This document shows, piece by piece, positions 11,727-24,289 of a DNA stretch of 64,000 nucleotides. The notes below the pieces were generated by a model. That model saw only the letters and a list, made by a program, of their open reading frames with translations. It was not told the origin of the DNA and did no database searches. Source of the stretch: Warburgia ugandensis (Eukaryota; Streptophyta; Magnoliopsida; Canellales; Canellaceae); assembly GCA_035236585.1 (NCBI GenBank), contig CP141130.1, positions 32,313,501-32,377,500 on the forward strand. Reading direction: 5' to 3'. Position numbers and translations under genes: made by a program. How positions within the stretch are numbered: position 1 is the stretch's first letter; each line of letters begins with the position of its first letter.

Positions 11727-12308
11727 ATAGCCGACATGTTGTGATATAAACATTGATGATGTGCTAGTATACCTCGAGGGATTTAGACCAATTACCTTTA
11801 TGGACCTAGCAAAATATTTTTATATGCTTCAATTTGGTACTATTTGATATGTTTCAGATGTTTGCAACAACCTCTAGTGCCATGTATATATCTAGATATG
11901 GATTTATAACACGGTGATTTATTAATAATTTTGAGGTTTGAATGTTATTGATATTTGATTCCTATATCATTTAATCAAATGCATCCTATCATCCTTGTGC
12001 ACCCATGAATTTTTTTGCATGTTTTTTATTTGTCTTCGAATTTCTCATTGAGTGGTTACACTCATCCCCACCAACTATTTTTGGTCAATCTTCTAATCAG
12101 AAGTGAGAATTAAGGCATTGTAGGAGGCTTTGGAACAATGAGAGAGAAAGTGCAAGAATGAATGAGCTATTTTACTTTCTTTTGGACTATTATATTGAAC
12201 ATTGAGAACAACAATGTAATAAGACAATAGATTTTTTTTATGAAGAATTTTATTATATAGTTATGATTTTATGATGGTTGTTGATAGATACTGAAATATT
12301 ACATACAT
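11727..12308. other. Unclassified spacer
   Basis: AT-rich sequence between the CACTA-like terminus and the left LTR of Athila-like element X. No gene or repeat was recognised. Confidence 0.3.
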
Positions 12309-13800
12309 ATCTTTGTATTTAGAAGGTTTTAACCCCACAAATAATACTTTCACTAATTAAGGTCAATTCTATTATTTTGTAGCTCTAAAGGAAAATGGAA
12401 AAAATACACAAAATTGTCAATTTTAATCCTCAAAGAGCAAATTCACTTTCCAATCTACATCATGGGTCCATGTGCTAAGAATGAAGTCATGAAGGTATAA
12501 AATGATCATTGAGTGAGTTTTCAGAAATCTAAGATACAACTACTCATATGAGGATGAAAAGCCTCAAAATTTCTGATTCATGCCTACTTACATACATTTC
12601 ACCACCTTAAGAGGCTAAAGAGAAAAGCTGAATTCATAAAATGGAATCATCAACAATGAAGCTTCTCAAAAAGAAAAGAAGAATGAGGCCACCTACAATT
12701 TTTTTTACTTATTTTCTATCTCATTCTCAATCAAAAGAAGAAGATCAAACAATGATTGGATGTCTTATCCGTACAAGGTATGGATGTACAATTGGTCCAC
12801 ATGCACATATGAAGATCTATATGAATCAAGGCCATTAATCCTAGGGCAATCCAATCCAATGGTGGAGAGAAAATGAAGTTTTAAGGAAGATCTAAATGAA
12901 ATCCTAACCATCCATTCAAGGGTACATATGATTTTAAGGAATAGGATTGAAGTTAAGCAAAGAAGGAAACTATCCACCTTCCATATGTTGAAAAGTCAAC
13001 CCAAAACCCTAAGGAAAAGAAGATCTCAACCACCCATCTTGATCCAACATCCATCTCATCACAGGAATTCTAAAAACATACACAAACCCCTCCAAATTGG
13101 AAAACACACCCCCCCTCACTTTACAGGACTTTGTAATTTTGAATGGCTTGATTTCCTCCACCTACTTTCTATTTATCGTACTTTCCTTTTGATCTCTTTC
13201 CTTTTCCACTTATTCCTTACCTTTCCATTAACTTGCCAACTCACCACCTTCCAAATTCATCCCACTTTCCCAATTTGAAAAAGCTACCCCCTACCACTTT
13301 CTAGGTTTGACCAAAGTCAATGCACCTTCCTAATATATTGCTCTTCCTTTGCTTCTAAGCAATCTTCTTTCTTTTCCTAAACAAATCTTCTTTCCTACTT
13401 AATAAATTCACTTTGTTTCCTTTCTTTTTCCCTACTTTCCCATTCTATTCAAAGTCCATCTTTGAAATTCAAGTGAAACATTTTCTAAATATGGATTCCA
13501 GGCCTCCCCCCTTTATTTTGCTTAACCTCCCTTCCTTCCTTCCATCCTAAAATGCTTCTTTCTTTCTTCTTTCTATTTGTTTGCTTTCCCTATGTATTCC
13601 TTTCCTCCCTTAGCCTTTCCAATTCCTATTTCCTTCCTTTCTCATCTTATTTCTTTCCATTATCCTCTCCCACATTCCCATAGTGGAATTCTCACCCCCC
13701 TCCTTAGCTTGCCTTTCTCCCATAAGATCTCCACCATTCTTTCTTTCATTCATCGTTAGATGTTAACCATCCATTCCTATGATTTCCTTTTCTCAAAATC

Positions 13801-13808
13801 TATAAATA
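13801..13808 (+). promoter_or_regulatory. TATA box of LTR X
   Basis: CTATAAATAAGATGTGAAA at 13799-13817 is a good plant TATA context. The right LTR has the aligned but weaker CAATAAATAAGATGTCAAA at 63298-63316. Confidence 0.45.
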
Positions 13809-14291
13809 AGATGTGAAACAAAAGAAAATCTTTTATCCCTTACCTTTCCCTTGTACTTGGGAGATCAACTTTACAAAAGCTCCCATAAGATCAAAGTTCA
13901 ACCATTTGGAGAAAAGGTAAGGAAGCTCTTCCATCCCCACGTCCCTTTCTTTCTTTCTCTCATTATCTTCTTCTCCCATTCTTTTTATTCTTTTTCTGTA
14001 CTCTTTATATTACATTCCCCATCCAACCTTCTCCCTTCACTTACACACCCTCCATCTTCCACTTCATCACAACCATCATCTCCTTCTAGCTTTCCATCTT
14101 TCATCTTTTCTTCTTTGGGATTTGGAAATAAAAGAAAAGTAAGAACACCTTCTAATGGTAGTCAAGGAATTTTCTAATTCCTAAAGCATGGTTGAGGATT
14201 TCACTAGGTTTATGGCATGTTAGGCCAAGGAGATGAGAAAAGATAGGTGCTAGTTTAGTGTCTTTTGGGTTGAATGTAAATGTATAGGCAC

Positions 14292-14384
14292 TTGTTGAGT
14301 GACACAACAAGAAGGCTGTAAAGCGGAGTTCAAGCTGAATTTGAAGAAGAGGATGTGTAAAGAGCATTGTTGAGTGACACAACA
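14292..14384 (+). promoter_or_regulatory. Paired TTGTTG/CAACAA hairpins in LTR X
   Basis: TTGTTGAGTGACACAACAA (14292-14310) and TTGTTGAGTGACACAACA (14367-14384) each form a small stem with TGTTG/CAACA arms. A similar but degenerate pair is present in the right LTR at about 63820-63912. They lie downstream of the TATA box, so they would be in the transcript. Role unknown. Confidence 0.4.
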
Positions 14385-14766
14385 CTCCTATAGCCACCAC
14401 TTCAAGGAAGTATCTTTATTAGCTTTATTTTCCTTTCTTTCTTGTATTCAATTGTAATCAAAGTTCCTTAATGAAATAGTTGATTTTCTTTGCATAATTA
14501 GTTTACTTTCTTTCCTTGCTTGGTTTAGTTTCTTTATTTCTTTGCTTTGTTCTTTTTACTTGGTTTGATTTAGTTTGTTTAGATTAGTTGTGTAGTTTAG
14601 AGTTCTTTCTCTTTCTTTCCTTGATTGTCTAGCTTAGAACAAAGTAAGTTAAGTTTTAATTAATTTTTGTCTATTAAAGAATGTTCATTGGATTGACCTG
14701 TATTCGCCTTTTCTATATTCCAATAGAGCAATGCACTTGCGGTAATTATTAAGACATATTATGTTT

Positions 14767-14783
14767 TGGCACCATTGCAAAGG
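14767..14783 (+). promoter_or_regulatory. Primer binding site of element X (tRNA-Asp type)
   Basis: TGGCACCATTGCAAAGG resembles the Athila/Tat primer binding site complementary to tRNA-Asp (TGGCGCCGTTGCCGGGG), with five mismatches. Three of these are G-to-A or C-to-A changes consistent with decay. It lies just after the inferred LTR end and about 1.1 kb before gag. Confidence 0.55.
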
Positions 14784-15904
14784 TCTTGCAATGTAGTTTG
14801 ATTAAAATCTAAGTTTCCTTTTTATTTTACCACTAATTGTATGCTTAGCACCATTCCTAAAAAAATTTTGTACTTTCTTTCTTATTTGTGTAGGAATTTG
14901 GATAAGAATAAAGCTTTGGAGTAGGACCTTTAATTAATTTTTATTTCAATGGATTGTATTGAGGACGTGCTTATAAATTTTTATAACACCACAATTCATT
15001 TAAATTCAAAATAAAGGGTTGTAATAATAAAGGTCAAGGCTGGGCCATCCTAACTTAGAAGAGGAGGTGACATGTACATTGAGTCACCCTTATACGATAA
15101 GGCTACATCTAGGACCCCACTATGAGACTATTCTTCCCTTCTTTCCATTTTCAAGATTAGGTTGCATTTGAATGGTAGTGTAGAGCATATGGAAAGCATT
15201 TCCTTATTTGTTGCATTCTAGGTTTTACATTAGATTTACTATTTCCTTGTAGATTAGGGCATGTTTACATGACTCATGGTGAATATATAGATCAAACTAT
15301 AAGAGAATGCTCAAATGAATTAGTAAGGGCACTCAACCCTACAAGATCAAGTGCAAATTTCGTCACCATCCCTTGGCCCACTTATGTTAGACATTACCTT
15401 AAATGCAACCCTAGCCTCACAATGAATTTAAAATTAATGTAGAATAGACTTTATAGCTTATGAGTTCATAGAACCCTTTTGTAATGAACAGATCCATTGC
15501 CACTCTAGTGGCTCCTATCTAATTGACTGTGTTGGTATTTAAATGACTAAATCTTCTAACATATTCAATGATATAAATCAACTATGACTAACTGAGGAGG
15601 GTGTGAAGTGGTTGATAAATGTAGGATCTAACTAGTACGCAATAGGGCAAGTCTGAAAGAGACTAAGAGCTACCTAGGTTAGATGTAACCTAAAAGTCAC
15701 TCCTCCAAAGACAATATAGAAAAATTAACCTCGTAACTTGTTTGTCAAAGGGTAGGATCTATTGTGTTCCTTTGTTTGTTTGCATCATTAAGCATATAGG
15801 TTGCATTGCATCTAGTTTAGGTTTTTCCTAAACTTGGTAAGAAAAAAAAAGTACTCTTTCGTTGTATAAAATGACTTGTTTTTGTTGCATTCAAAGTTGA
15901 ATCA
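14784..15904 (+). other. Non-coding leader of element X
   Basis: Sequence between primer binding site and gag. No open frame of interest. Short blocks resemble the matching leader of element Y (about 23200-24290), for example the segment on the lines of 'GGATC(C/T)ATTG(T/C)CACTCTAGTGGC' at 15487-15512 and 23919-23940. Confidence 0.4.
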
Positions 15905-17265
15905 ACTTAGGCAAGGACTAAGGATTCACGTAGATCTAGAAATCCTTCCAAAAATGTGGCCATGAAGTAGCAGAGCATAAGCCTTTAAGAAACTATTCAA
16001 TGTTTGTACAATTTAACTCCCTGTCATGTATAGAGCTACCTGCAACTAATGCAAAACATTTTTAGTTAAAAATTGGTCTCATACAACTTTTGGCAAATTT
16101 TTGTGGTCTATATAAAGCAGATCCCTACCACCATGTCAAGGAATCCCATAATATCTATGTGACATATTTAGATAGCAACACTTTTCTAATGACTTTGTTG
16201 GGTCACAACTCTTTCCCTTCTCTTTTAAGAATAAATGAAGGCATGGCTGAATTAGCTAGGAATTTTCTTAACAAATACTTTCCAACATATGAAACCAATG
16301 ACTTTTGTAGAGAAATTATAAATTTTCAACATAAAGAGGGTGAGCATTTTTGTGTATGCTGAGAAAGGTGGATGGACCTATTGATAAAGTGTCCACACCA
16401 TGGTTTTGAGAAATGGCTACTAGTTCAATATTTTGATGAAGGTCTGACCTCATAGAATTGATGTACAATTGATGCCACTAGTGGTGGGGCACTCTAGACC
16501 AATATTGATTTAAGCATGGATTTTCTTTGAAAAATCTTTATGAGAATTCTTAGCAATGTAATTATTCTATTAAAATAGATAGATTTCCAAAGCTTGAAAG
16601 GAAAGGCAGTATATATGGGGGCCACACCTAACCTCTATAACAAAATAGATATATTAATAGTTACGATGGATAAGATTGACAATCTTCTTACTAGATTAGG
16701 AAAATTTATGTTGTTTGAAGAATCCACTTTGCTCCCTCTACCTACGGTTTGTTCAATTTGTTCTAGTACAACACACCTTACTACTTCATGTGCCTTCAGC
16801 TCCGTATTCCCTAAAAATATTTTGGAGCAAGTGAATGCATTGAATGTATTCTAAAATCATAGCTATAATCCATATTATATGAAATACAATTCTAGATGGG
16901 CTAAGCATGCCAATTTTTTTATGGTCTTAGAATAATCAATGGGGTCCACCTAAAGTTCCCCTATCTCATTAAACTTTCCCTAGAACCTCAATTCCATAAT
17001 AAGCATTTCCTCCACAATAGTGGAAAAAATCTTTAGAAGAAACCCTAAGTTTGTTAACGAATAGTACAAAAGATTCCCACAATGATAATAAACAAACAAT
17101 GTAGACCCACTTGCAAACCATTACGCATATGGTGTACCAAATGGGTCCACTTGCTGCTACACTTTTTGTGAGGGAACAAGGAATTTTTCTTAGTCACCTT
17201 GTGCCTAGCACTAAAGGCCAGTGTGAGATTGGCATAACTTCCAATGAGAAGACATTTCTCTAATA
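15905..17265 (+). pseudogene. Athila/Tat-like gag remnant (element X)
   Basis: Translation in shifting frames follows the Athila gag (capsid/nucleocapsid) pattern. An N-terminal part gives NYSMFVQFNSL and FCGLYKADPYHHVKE, then EGMAELARNFLNKYFPTYET and INFQHKEGE, then after a frame change ERWMDLLIKCPHHGFEKW and IDATSGG. Near 16750-16795 the peptide CSICSSTTHLTTSC is a perfect CX2CX4HX4C zinc knuckle. The C-terminal part at 17100-17265 gives QMGPLAATL and PSTKGQCEIG, typical of the gag tail. Stops and frameshifts are frequent, so no protein is made. The gene is broken at about 17275 by element Y; the next expected segment (TLRSG-like) resumes at about 48975. Confidence 0.75.
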
Positions 17266-17274
17266 GATGATACG

Positions 17275-20200
17275 TGTTCAATTTTGTATAAAATATACCC
17301 AATTAATAGTTCATGTGTTATAAATTATAGTGCATTGTCATAGAATTTTTTCAAAGCTCATAACACATGCATTTCTGAGCTAATGATTTAAAAGTTGATA
17401 ATTTACAAGTTAAGAAGCTAATCCCTAGTTAGTATGTGAATTATCATAATCTTCTAGGATTAAATTAGGCTTTTAATCTTTTGTAGGTATTAAGATGATG
17501 ATCCAATGGTAAAGATTTCTTAAGATATGAATCAAGGATCAAGATCAAATCAGAGAACTACCATCCAAATTTCATCACTCCAAAGCTCGATCAAGGTTCA
17601 GGATCATCCTAGGACAAGTAAGAAGCAATTGGAAGACCCAAAGTTGAGTACAATAGGCTCATGTAAATGCCATGCAATTCCACCATCTTTGCATTGGAAT
17701 TGGAGCTATGCATGAAAGCCACCTTAGCCATCCAAGCCATGCAAACCTTGAAGGCAATGGACTTAGCCACTTAATCCATCAAGCAAGGAGCCATCAAAGT
17801 GAGCCATGAAGCCATCTCAGCCAAGCCACATGGAGCGACACAATTGGAGGAAGATTTCAAGCAATTATTCCATAATGAAATGGTGAATTTTGAAGGATAA
17901 TTGGAAAGTATTTGTTGGACATTAGAACATGGGAAGATATTCAAGCCAAGGTGGACCAATGAAGGAAGAGTCCCTAATATTTCAAACTCTCTCTCTCTTT
18001 CCTACCCATTGACTTGAAACACTTTTTAAGGGAGTTCCATCCCAACATCCTTAAAAAGTGATGCCTCACCCCTTTGTAGTTTGCAAGGTTTCCACCTCCT
18101 TTAACCCAATTTGCTATTTCCAACTTCCACCCTACTTCTTAGAGTCCTACTTCTAATTTCCATCCTAAGTTACCTATCACATTCAACTAGCCTTCCCCAC
18201 TTCCTTATCCCCTCTTTCCTATCTTCTTAGGATAGATTTCTATTCAATTAGAAATTCCAACATTGATAAAGCATCTAGCCCTCCATGCTGTGACACCCCA
18301 GGTTTTTCATGAAATGTTTTCGCATTTATTTCAAAAGATGGCATGCCTCTAAATTTTAAAATACAAAAATAGTGGAAGACTTTTCTATGAAATTCATTTT
18401 CCCAAAAACCCACCCAGATGTCACCTTTATGCTCACACTATACATATATATAGCTTCCTAGAAGATAGAAATTCATTTCTTAAAATAGGACCCATCTAGT
18501 GGTTCACTTGTACAACCCCTATAACATTATATTAAATGTCCAATTTCACAATTCAAGTGACTAACTATACAATTCAAAAGCTTTAATAAAATGTATACAT
18601 AAGCGTAGAAGTATGATTGCTGGATTCCTCTTCTTGTGTACATATTCTCCTATTTATCTATATCTGAGATTTTGTAAACATAAAACATTTACAATATCTC
18701 AGCAAGTTATGCTTGGTAGGGGAGTTTAAGAAGCATGCTAAATCTTCATATACATTAATTATTCCATAGTAATGAAAATATTCATTTTCATAGCAATTTT
18801 ATTGAATGGGATTTACTATATATTTCACATTTCAATAATCTATTTATAAACCATATGTCTACATGTTTCATAATCATTAACAATCCATTGATGAATCAAT
18901 TATTAGCATGTTTCATAGTTATAAGTAATCCATTGATTTATCAAACATCTTTAATTATTATTTGTTATCTAAATAAACTAATCCAATTCCATGAACCATA
19001 CTCTGTATAACAGTTCTACCCATCCATATACCCATATGAAACTACACCCTCAATCATATACATATAGCATACGTAGACATATATGAAAATTATTAAAAGA
19101 CATAAAAGATTATGAATATAATCAATAAGTCTCCTAATCTCCATTCCTAGACTATACTGGGTATTAAAATCATACCCCTCATCATGTGGGGTTCATAATC
19201 ATCCAACCTCTGTTGGTATATCAGTATAATCCTCATGCCCCTCACTACACGGGGTCCACAATCCTCTAGCCACCATTGGAAAAATAATATGAGGCATATC
19301 ATCATGCCATATCATATAAGGCATCTCATAATGCCATCATATAAGCACTATAGTGCATCAAATATAAGGACTACTATGCATGCAGTCAAAATCCCTACAG
19401 CATGCCCAGATAACTACTTGATAATCCGCCTATACCATCCTCGATAGAAATCCCAATATCCATGTCTATATGGGAGGACCATGGCTGTCATAGTGGTGGC
19501 CTTCCCATAATTGCCCCAACCAACTTTTAGCAACACATAGCGCTTGGCATCCATAACATAATAAATTTCAAAGAGCGAGTGGCCAAACCCTCATAACTCT
19601 CCTAGCATAGCATTCTTAGGTCTACGCTTGTCTAAAACAAAACTCTTAGGCCTCCATGTTTGGATGTAAAATATTCATAATAGCAAGCAATTTGCCTATT
19701 CATATATTTCATAACAAGAATAACATCTTCACTTATTTGGTGATAACCCACCAAGGATGTATCCTATATAGCTAGACTCATACATCATCAATACTGACAT
19801 GGAACCCATGTACCATAAACATAATTTCACAATTCACATACATGATGTACAAGTCATAAGCATCAATTATAACATGTAATTCTTTTAATTAACATTATTT
19901 TCATCACTACAATTTAAAGCATGTCGAATATCAATCATACCATTTAGTTTCATAGCATGCATAATTAGAAATAAGATCATTTTTAGAACATACATCTTAT
20001 TATTTAGACATGTCATCATAAATTTCCACCTACCTTGTGTGACGTGTTCATCGAATTCCACTAGCTTTAATGACCCTCTTCTTTCACACTGATCAAATCC
20101 TTATTTTCACCTAGACCCTCCAAATCAAACAATCAATTAGTAATTTCTAACTAAACGATCTAATTGAATAGGCAGAATTGACGAGGCTCATAGAGCTTGA

Positions 20201-23125
20201 TCAATTTCCATACCTGGATCCATGATTGATCTTAGTCGTTGATCAAGATCGGCCAAATCTTTGCTAAATAGCTTTTGATCCCAAATCTCTCATTATATTC
20301 TTGATCTATACTTCCTAATGGTCATGATAGACTATTTGGATTGAAAAACGAAGTCAGATCATCATAGATCAGACAATCTAACCTCCCATGAAATGTCTGG
20401 CAATTTCAATGATCAGATCTTCCTAGATAAAAAATTGGAAACATGGATTTTGTTCCTCACGTCCCAAGGATTGCGAGGGTACTCTCAAAATTTCAAAACT
20501 CCTCCTGGATTGCTCAGAGTCCAGGTTTGAAGGACAAGGTTAAATTGGGTCCTGTCCAATAGATCGTTAAGAACATCAATTCATTGTTGGATGGCCATGG
20601 ATCTGTCCGATCATGGCTGTACAGTATTGTTGCTTTAGAATCTACATCAAATCAACCCTGATCAATGAATTGGTTAATGGGTTTTGTCTGTGATGTCGAG
20701 AGCAACGCAATGAGTCGCTTGGATCACCAATCCGAGTCATTTCCACCTCTATGCACATTGTTCCCTAGAGCTATTCACCGTTGCTAGGATTCTATTGTCA
20801 GTGACAAAAATGGCATTGGGAACGAAGATGGAAAGGAGAGGTGGGTTTGTCAGTGTGAAGCCTATTGAGTATCACTAGTAGAGCATGAAAGATGGGAGAG
20901 AAGGGAGGCAGGCTGGCACACCAGATGCATTGCCAACCAGAGGAGCAAGACGAGAGAGAGAGAAGAAAATGCAAGAAGGGAGGGTTGCAGCCCGATTGGG
21001 TGTTCATGCCCAATCAGATGCATCAGAGAAGAAGATAGATGTAGGGTTCTTCTAGGTTTTCCTTCATCAATCGGAGGAGGCTTTCACAATGAAAGTAGAG
21101 CAAAGAGGGGGCACAATCGCCAGACGAGACAATGGTGGGAGCATTTTTTTGGATCTTGCGACTAAGCCTACCAGTGATGAGGGTGCTGATGGAAATCCAT
21201 GCAAAAGAGGGGGTCTAAAAGGAGGAAACTCGTTAGTGCTGATGGGAGATCATGCAAGGGAGGGGAGATGGGTATGGCATTGCCAACAAGCTGGGCTCAA
21301 GCAGTTGCATTGAGCATGATGACGTCGACGATGGCTTGTTGGGGAGAGGGGAAAAGATGAGAGAGAGGAAAAGGTACCCTAAATGGAAGGGGGAAGAGAG
21401 GAGAATTGTGGGTGCTAGGGTTAAGGCTGTTAGGTCGGTTCTCTTTTAGAACAAATCATGAGATAAGGGGGTGCCATTATCAAAATAGCCCTGACTTCGA
21501 AGTCCCATAACTTCCGCATACATACTATATTTTCACCGTTCTTTAGCTCATTGGATTCCATTTTCTGAGTTCTATCTAATGGTTTCAGTTTTAATTCCAA
21601 ATTATTATCCTAGTAAAAGATATACTTCTTGAAAACTCATAACCTGATCATGAAATAGTAAAATTTTGGGGTGAAATTTATCCGAACTCCGATTTTAGTG
21701 TTCTTTATGTCGTTGGACTTAATTTTTTAAGTACATTCCAAATATTCATGTTTCCACTCCAAATTTCATTTCTATAGAAAAACATATTTTCTCTAGGTCA
21801 AAAATTCCAATTATATTCCAAAATTCTAATTTCACAACATATGGCTCAGAATAGTATTTACAAATTTGGGGTTGTTACACATGCCCCCCTCCTTGTCCTG
21901 GATCTCCACACCACATCAAAGCTTGGTTCCATGCTTCACACCATCTTCCTCACTCTAGATCTTCATGTAATTTTCCATGCACCATAGAAGCCCTTCAATG
22001 CAAGTTTCCATTCAAGAGTTTGATTTACCTTTGTTTGGATCTTCAAGTCTCATTCAAAGCTAAGTTTCCATGTCATTTCTCCCTTATTTTGCATAGTCTT
22101 ATTCCTTTATTTTCATGAACACTTTTCTTGGCTCTATCCTTTTCTTTTTATATATTTTCCATCTAGTTTTGAATTCTAGATACTTGATCGAAAAGCTAAT
22201 AACCACTTGTAGTGACAGCCAAGAGGTACTAACCTTTTTGATCATCTTTACTTTCCTTGTTTCCTTGCTTTACATCTTGCTTGTTCTTTTTAGTTTTCCT
22301 TTTTTACTTTAGTGTGCATCTTGCCTTCACTCTTATCTTAGATCTCTCCCTTGGTTCACATGCATATCCCTTATTTGATGTTGAATATCGAAGTCAAAAT
22401 TAGTTTTATCCATGCTATTGAATTTGTAAAATGTTTCTTATAATTATTTGAATTCAATAAACATTATTTTAATGTCATGCACACCTTTGCTTATTCACAT
22501 GCACTATTCATGTAAGGGATAATTGAAATAAAACAAGTTTGATTTCGTGGATCATGTGGACTCCTATTTTGATGTTTATTTAGTATTAAATTGATTAAAT
22601 GGTTAATTGTGGTTGAATGTTTATATTGCATGTTTGATTGCTTAAAATAGTTGTATCTTAGATTAGATTTTAGTTCTTTTTAGAAAATTCTTAGATACAG
22701 CTTTAGGAAGTTCATTCTAGATTTAAGTCTTTAGGTTATTCATGTTTCTTGGTTCACATTAGTTTCCTTTCTTGAATCCATGTTAGTTTTACAAAGTTGT
22801 TATTAGAAAGTTTCCTTAGTTTAGTTTCTAATTCCATGCAAGTTTCTATGTGTTTTAATTCCTTCAAAAGTTCCAAATACAAATTCCCTTTGGCTAGGAT
22901 AAGTAATTTAACAAGATCGAATAGCATATGCAAACTTGTTAGATTTCTCATTGGTTTGAACTCTCTTACATGTAATTTACTACATTAATTCCTGCCCTTG
23001 TGAGTAATGCTAAAGCTACATAATGTTTTTGCCAGTTGCCAAGGAATCACAATGGATTTGTGGTTGGATCTTTATTTAGATTGTTTATCTCTAGTCTTAG
23101 TATTAGGTCGCATTAGATTATGGTT
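17275..23125 (+). mobile_element. 5' LTR of Athila/Tat-like element Y, split by solo LTR D
   Basis: The LTR starts TGTTCAATTTTGTATAAAA at 17275 and aligns with 31808-32325 over about 500 bp, including GTATGTGAATTATCATAATC and CATCAAG(C/T)AAGGAGC. It continues to 18288, is interrupted by LTR D, and resumes at 21885. Its right part (22380-23010) aligns with 37335-37677 and 48695-48970. A weak primer-binding-site-like sequence follows at about 23127. Without D it is about 2.25 kb. The left end abuts X gag, so Y appears inserted there, but no clear target-site duplication was recovered because Y's right end is rearranged. Confidence 0.5.
18289..21879 (-). mobile_element. Solo LTR D (Gypsy, chromovirus type)
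   Basis: The element runs from TGTGACACCCCAGG to GGGGTTGTTACA with a perfect 5-bp duplication CATGC on each side (18284-18288 and 21880-21884). Read on the minus strand it starts TGTAACAACCCC and ends GGGGTGTCACA, the common pattern of plant Tekay/Del-type LTRs, so sense is probably minus. At 3591 bp it is the longest LTR here. It has no internal region or partner. It is inserted in the 5' LTR of element Y. Short open frames at 20.8-21.4 kb lie in its GC-richer part and have no recognised similarity. It shares termini style but little sequence with families A and B. Confidence 0.85.
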
Positions 23126-23126
23126 T

Positions 23127-23141
23127 TTACACCATTCTTGC
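23127..23141 (+). promoter_or_regulatory. Possible decayed primer binding site of element Y
   Basis: TTTACACCATTCTTGC aligns poorly with the tRNA-Asp-type site at 14767 (TTTGGCACCATTGC). Its place, between the end of the LTR-like sequence and the gag leader, is as expected. Several mismatches make this tentative. Confidence 0.25.
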
Positions 23142-24289
23142 ATATTTTGCTAATTCCTCAAAAATTGACATATTTCTTTATTTTTGTGCAAGGAAGTTTG
23201 GCAAAAGAAGAAGCAATGATCCTATGGGCCAAAGCTTCATGGGCATAATTAGGATTTCCTTGCTTTCATAGATTAGGTTTTTCTATTTTTGAGAGGACTT
23301 ATAGTGAGGCCCCATTATAATCTTAATTTCAATTATTTATTTTAAGTAGGTTGTAATATGTAGGCCAAGTGTTGGGTATGGTGGTCCACACTTGATCTTT
23401 ATCAAAAACCCCAATGTAAGTTTCTCCCACTCTCTTTTATTATCCTAATATAATTGCATTTAGTGTAATTTGCATTATGATGGTGGTGTAATTCATAAAG
23501 ATTAGGGTCATTCATTATAACTTATTGTATCTTATTTTTGTTGCATTAGTTATCACCTATTTAAAAAAGGTTAGCTTGAGCTTGGTTATAACCAAGGCAT
23601 AGGCTATCTGGTTATAATGTCTTGTCTATTAATATGTTGACCCTTTTTTAGATAGCATATAGGTAGGCATTAGTTTCTTTTTCTTGTAATTGTGTTGCAT
23701 GTTTAATTGCTTTATGGTGGATGTTCACATTGATAGTAAGGCCCCACGGGAAACCTCATAAGATAAGGACTGGATTTCATCACTAGATCCTTGGTCCACC
23801 TAAGTAATCAAATTAATTTCTTGTATGCCCACGATCCCAACACTTAAAGCTTAATTTAAAATCAAGTAGTAAGAGACCTAGGGTTTTGAGCTTGTAGGAT
23901 CCTTTTAAAAGGAGGAGATCTATTGTCACTCTAGTGGCTTTTGAGTCATCATGATTATAGTGGGTATACAAAATTCAAATGACTTTCCCATGCCTTTCAT
24001 TGACATTTGTTAAGGTTTAAATGGCTCCTTACATGAGAATTGTATTAATCACTTTAGAACAAGACCTAACTGGTAAGCAGTAGTCAAGCTTGGACAAAAG
24101 GAGCTGTCTAGATTTAGGTCTAAAAGCTGTTACTTTATAGATTAACAAAGATTATCAAAACAACCCATTAGTGGACTATCAGATTGATTGTGCATCATAT
24201 AAAGTTAGGGGTCACATTTAGAGTTAGGTTGTATCATTTAGTTAGGTTTTCATTTTAGTGTAAGCAAGTTCGTTGATCCTAGAACATGG
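23142..24289 (+). other. Non-coding leader of element Y
   Basis: Sequence between the probable primer binding site and gag, without a supported gene. It parallels the X leader. Confidence 0.35.

Larger units (their letters stand above)
12309..14754 (+). mobile_element. 5' LTR of Athila/Tat-like element X
   Basis: The stretch aligns from AGAAGGTT(G/T)TA(G/A)CCCC to the purine-poor right part with 62040-64000, which starts TGTTATATATATAGAAGG. The copy here has lost the initial TG. It ends at about AAGACA (14754), 12 bases before a tRNA-Asp-type primer binding site, as expected for Athila/Tat elements. A long pyrimidine-rich tract (13130-14110), a TATA box (13801) and two hairpins (14292-14384) are shared with the right copy. 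Open frames in the pyrimidine-rich part are not genes. The left boundary was placed only by alignment with the right copy. Confidence 0.6.

Noticed and set aside
12928..14177. Proline/serine/phenylalanine-rich open frames
   Set aside because: They come from the pyrimidine-rich tract of LTR X (also at 62852-63707). Low-complexity translations are not evidence of coding.
20798..21449. Cluster of short open frames in solo LTR D
   Set aside because: No motif, on both strands, and wholly within a solo LTR bounded by a perfect CATGC duplication.
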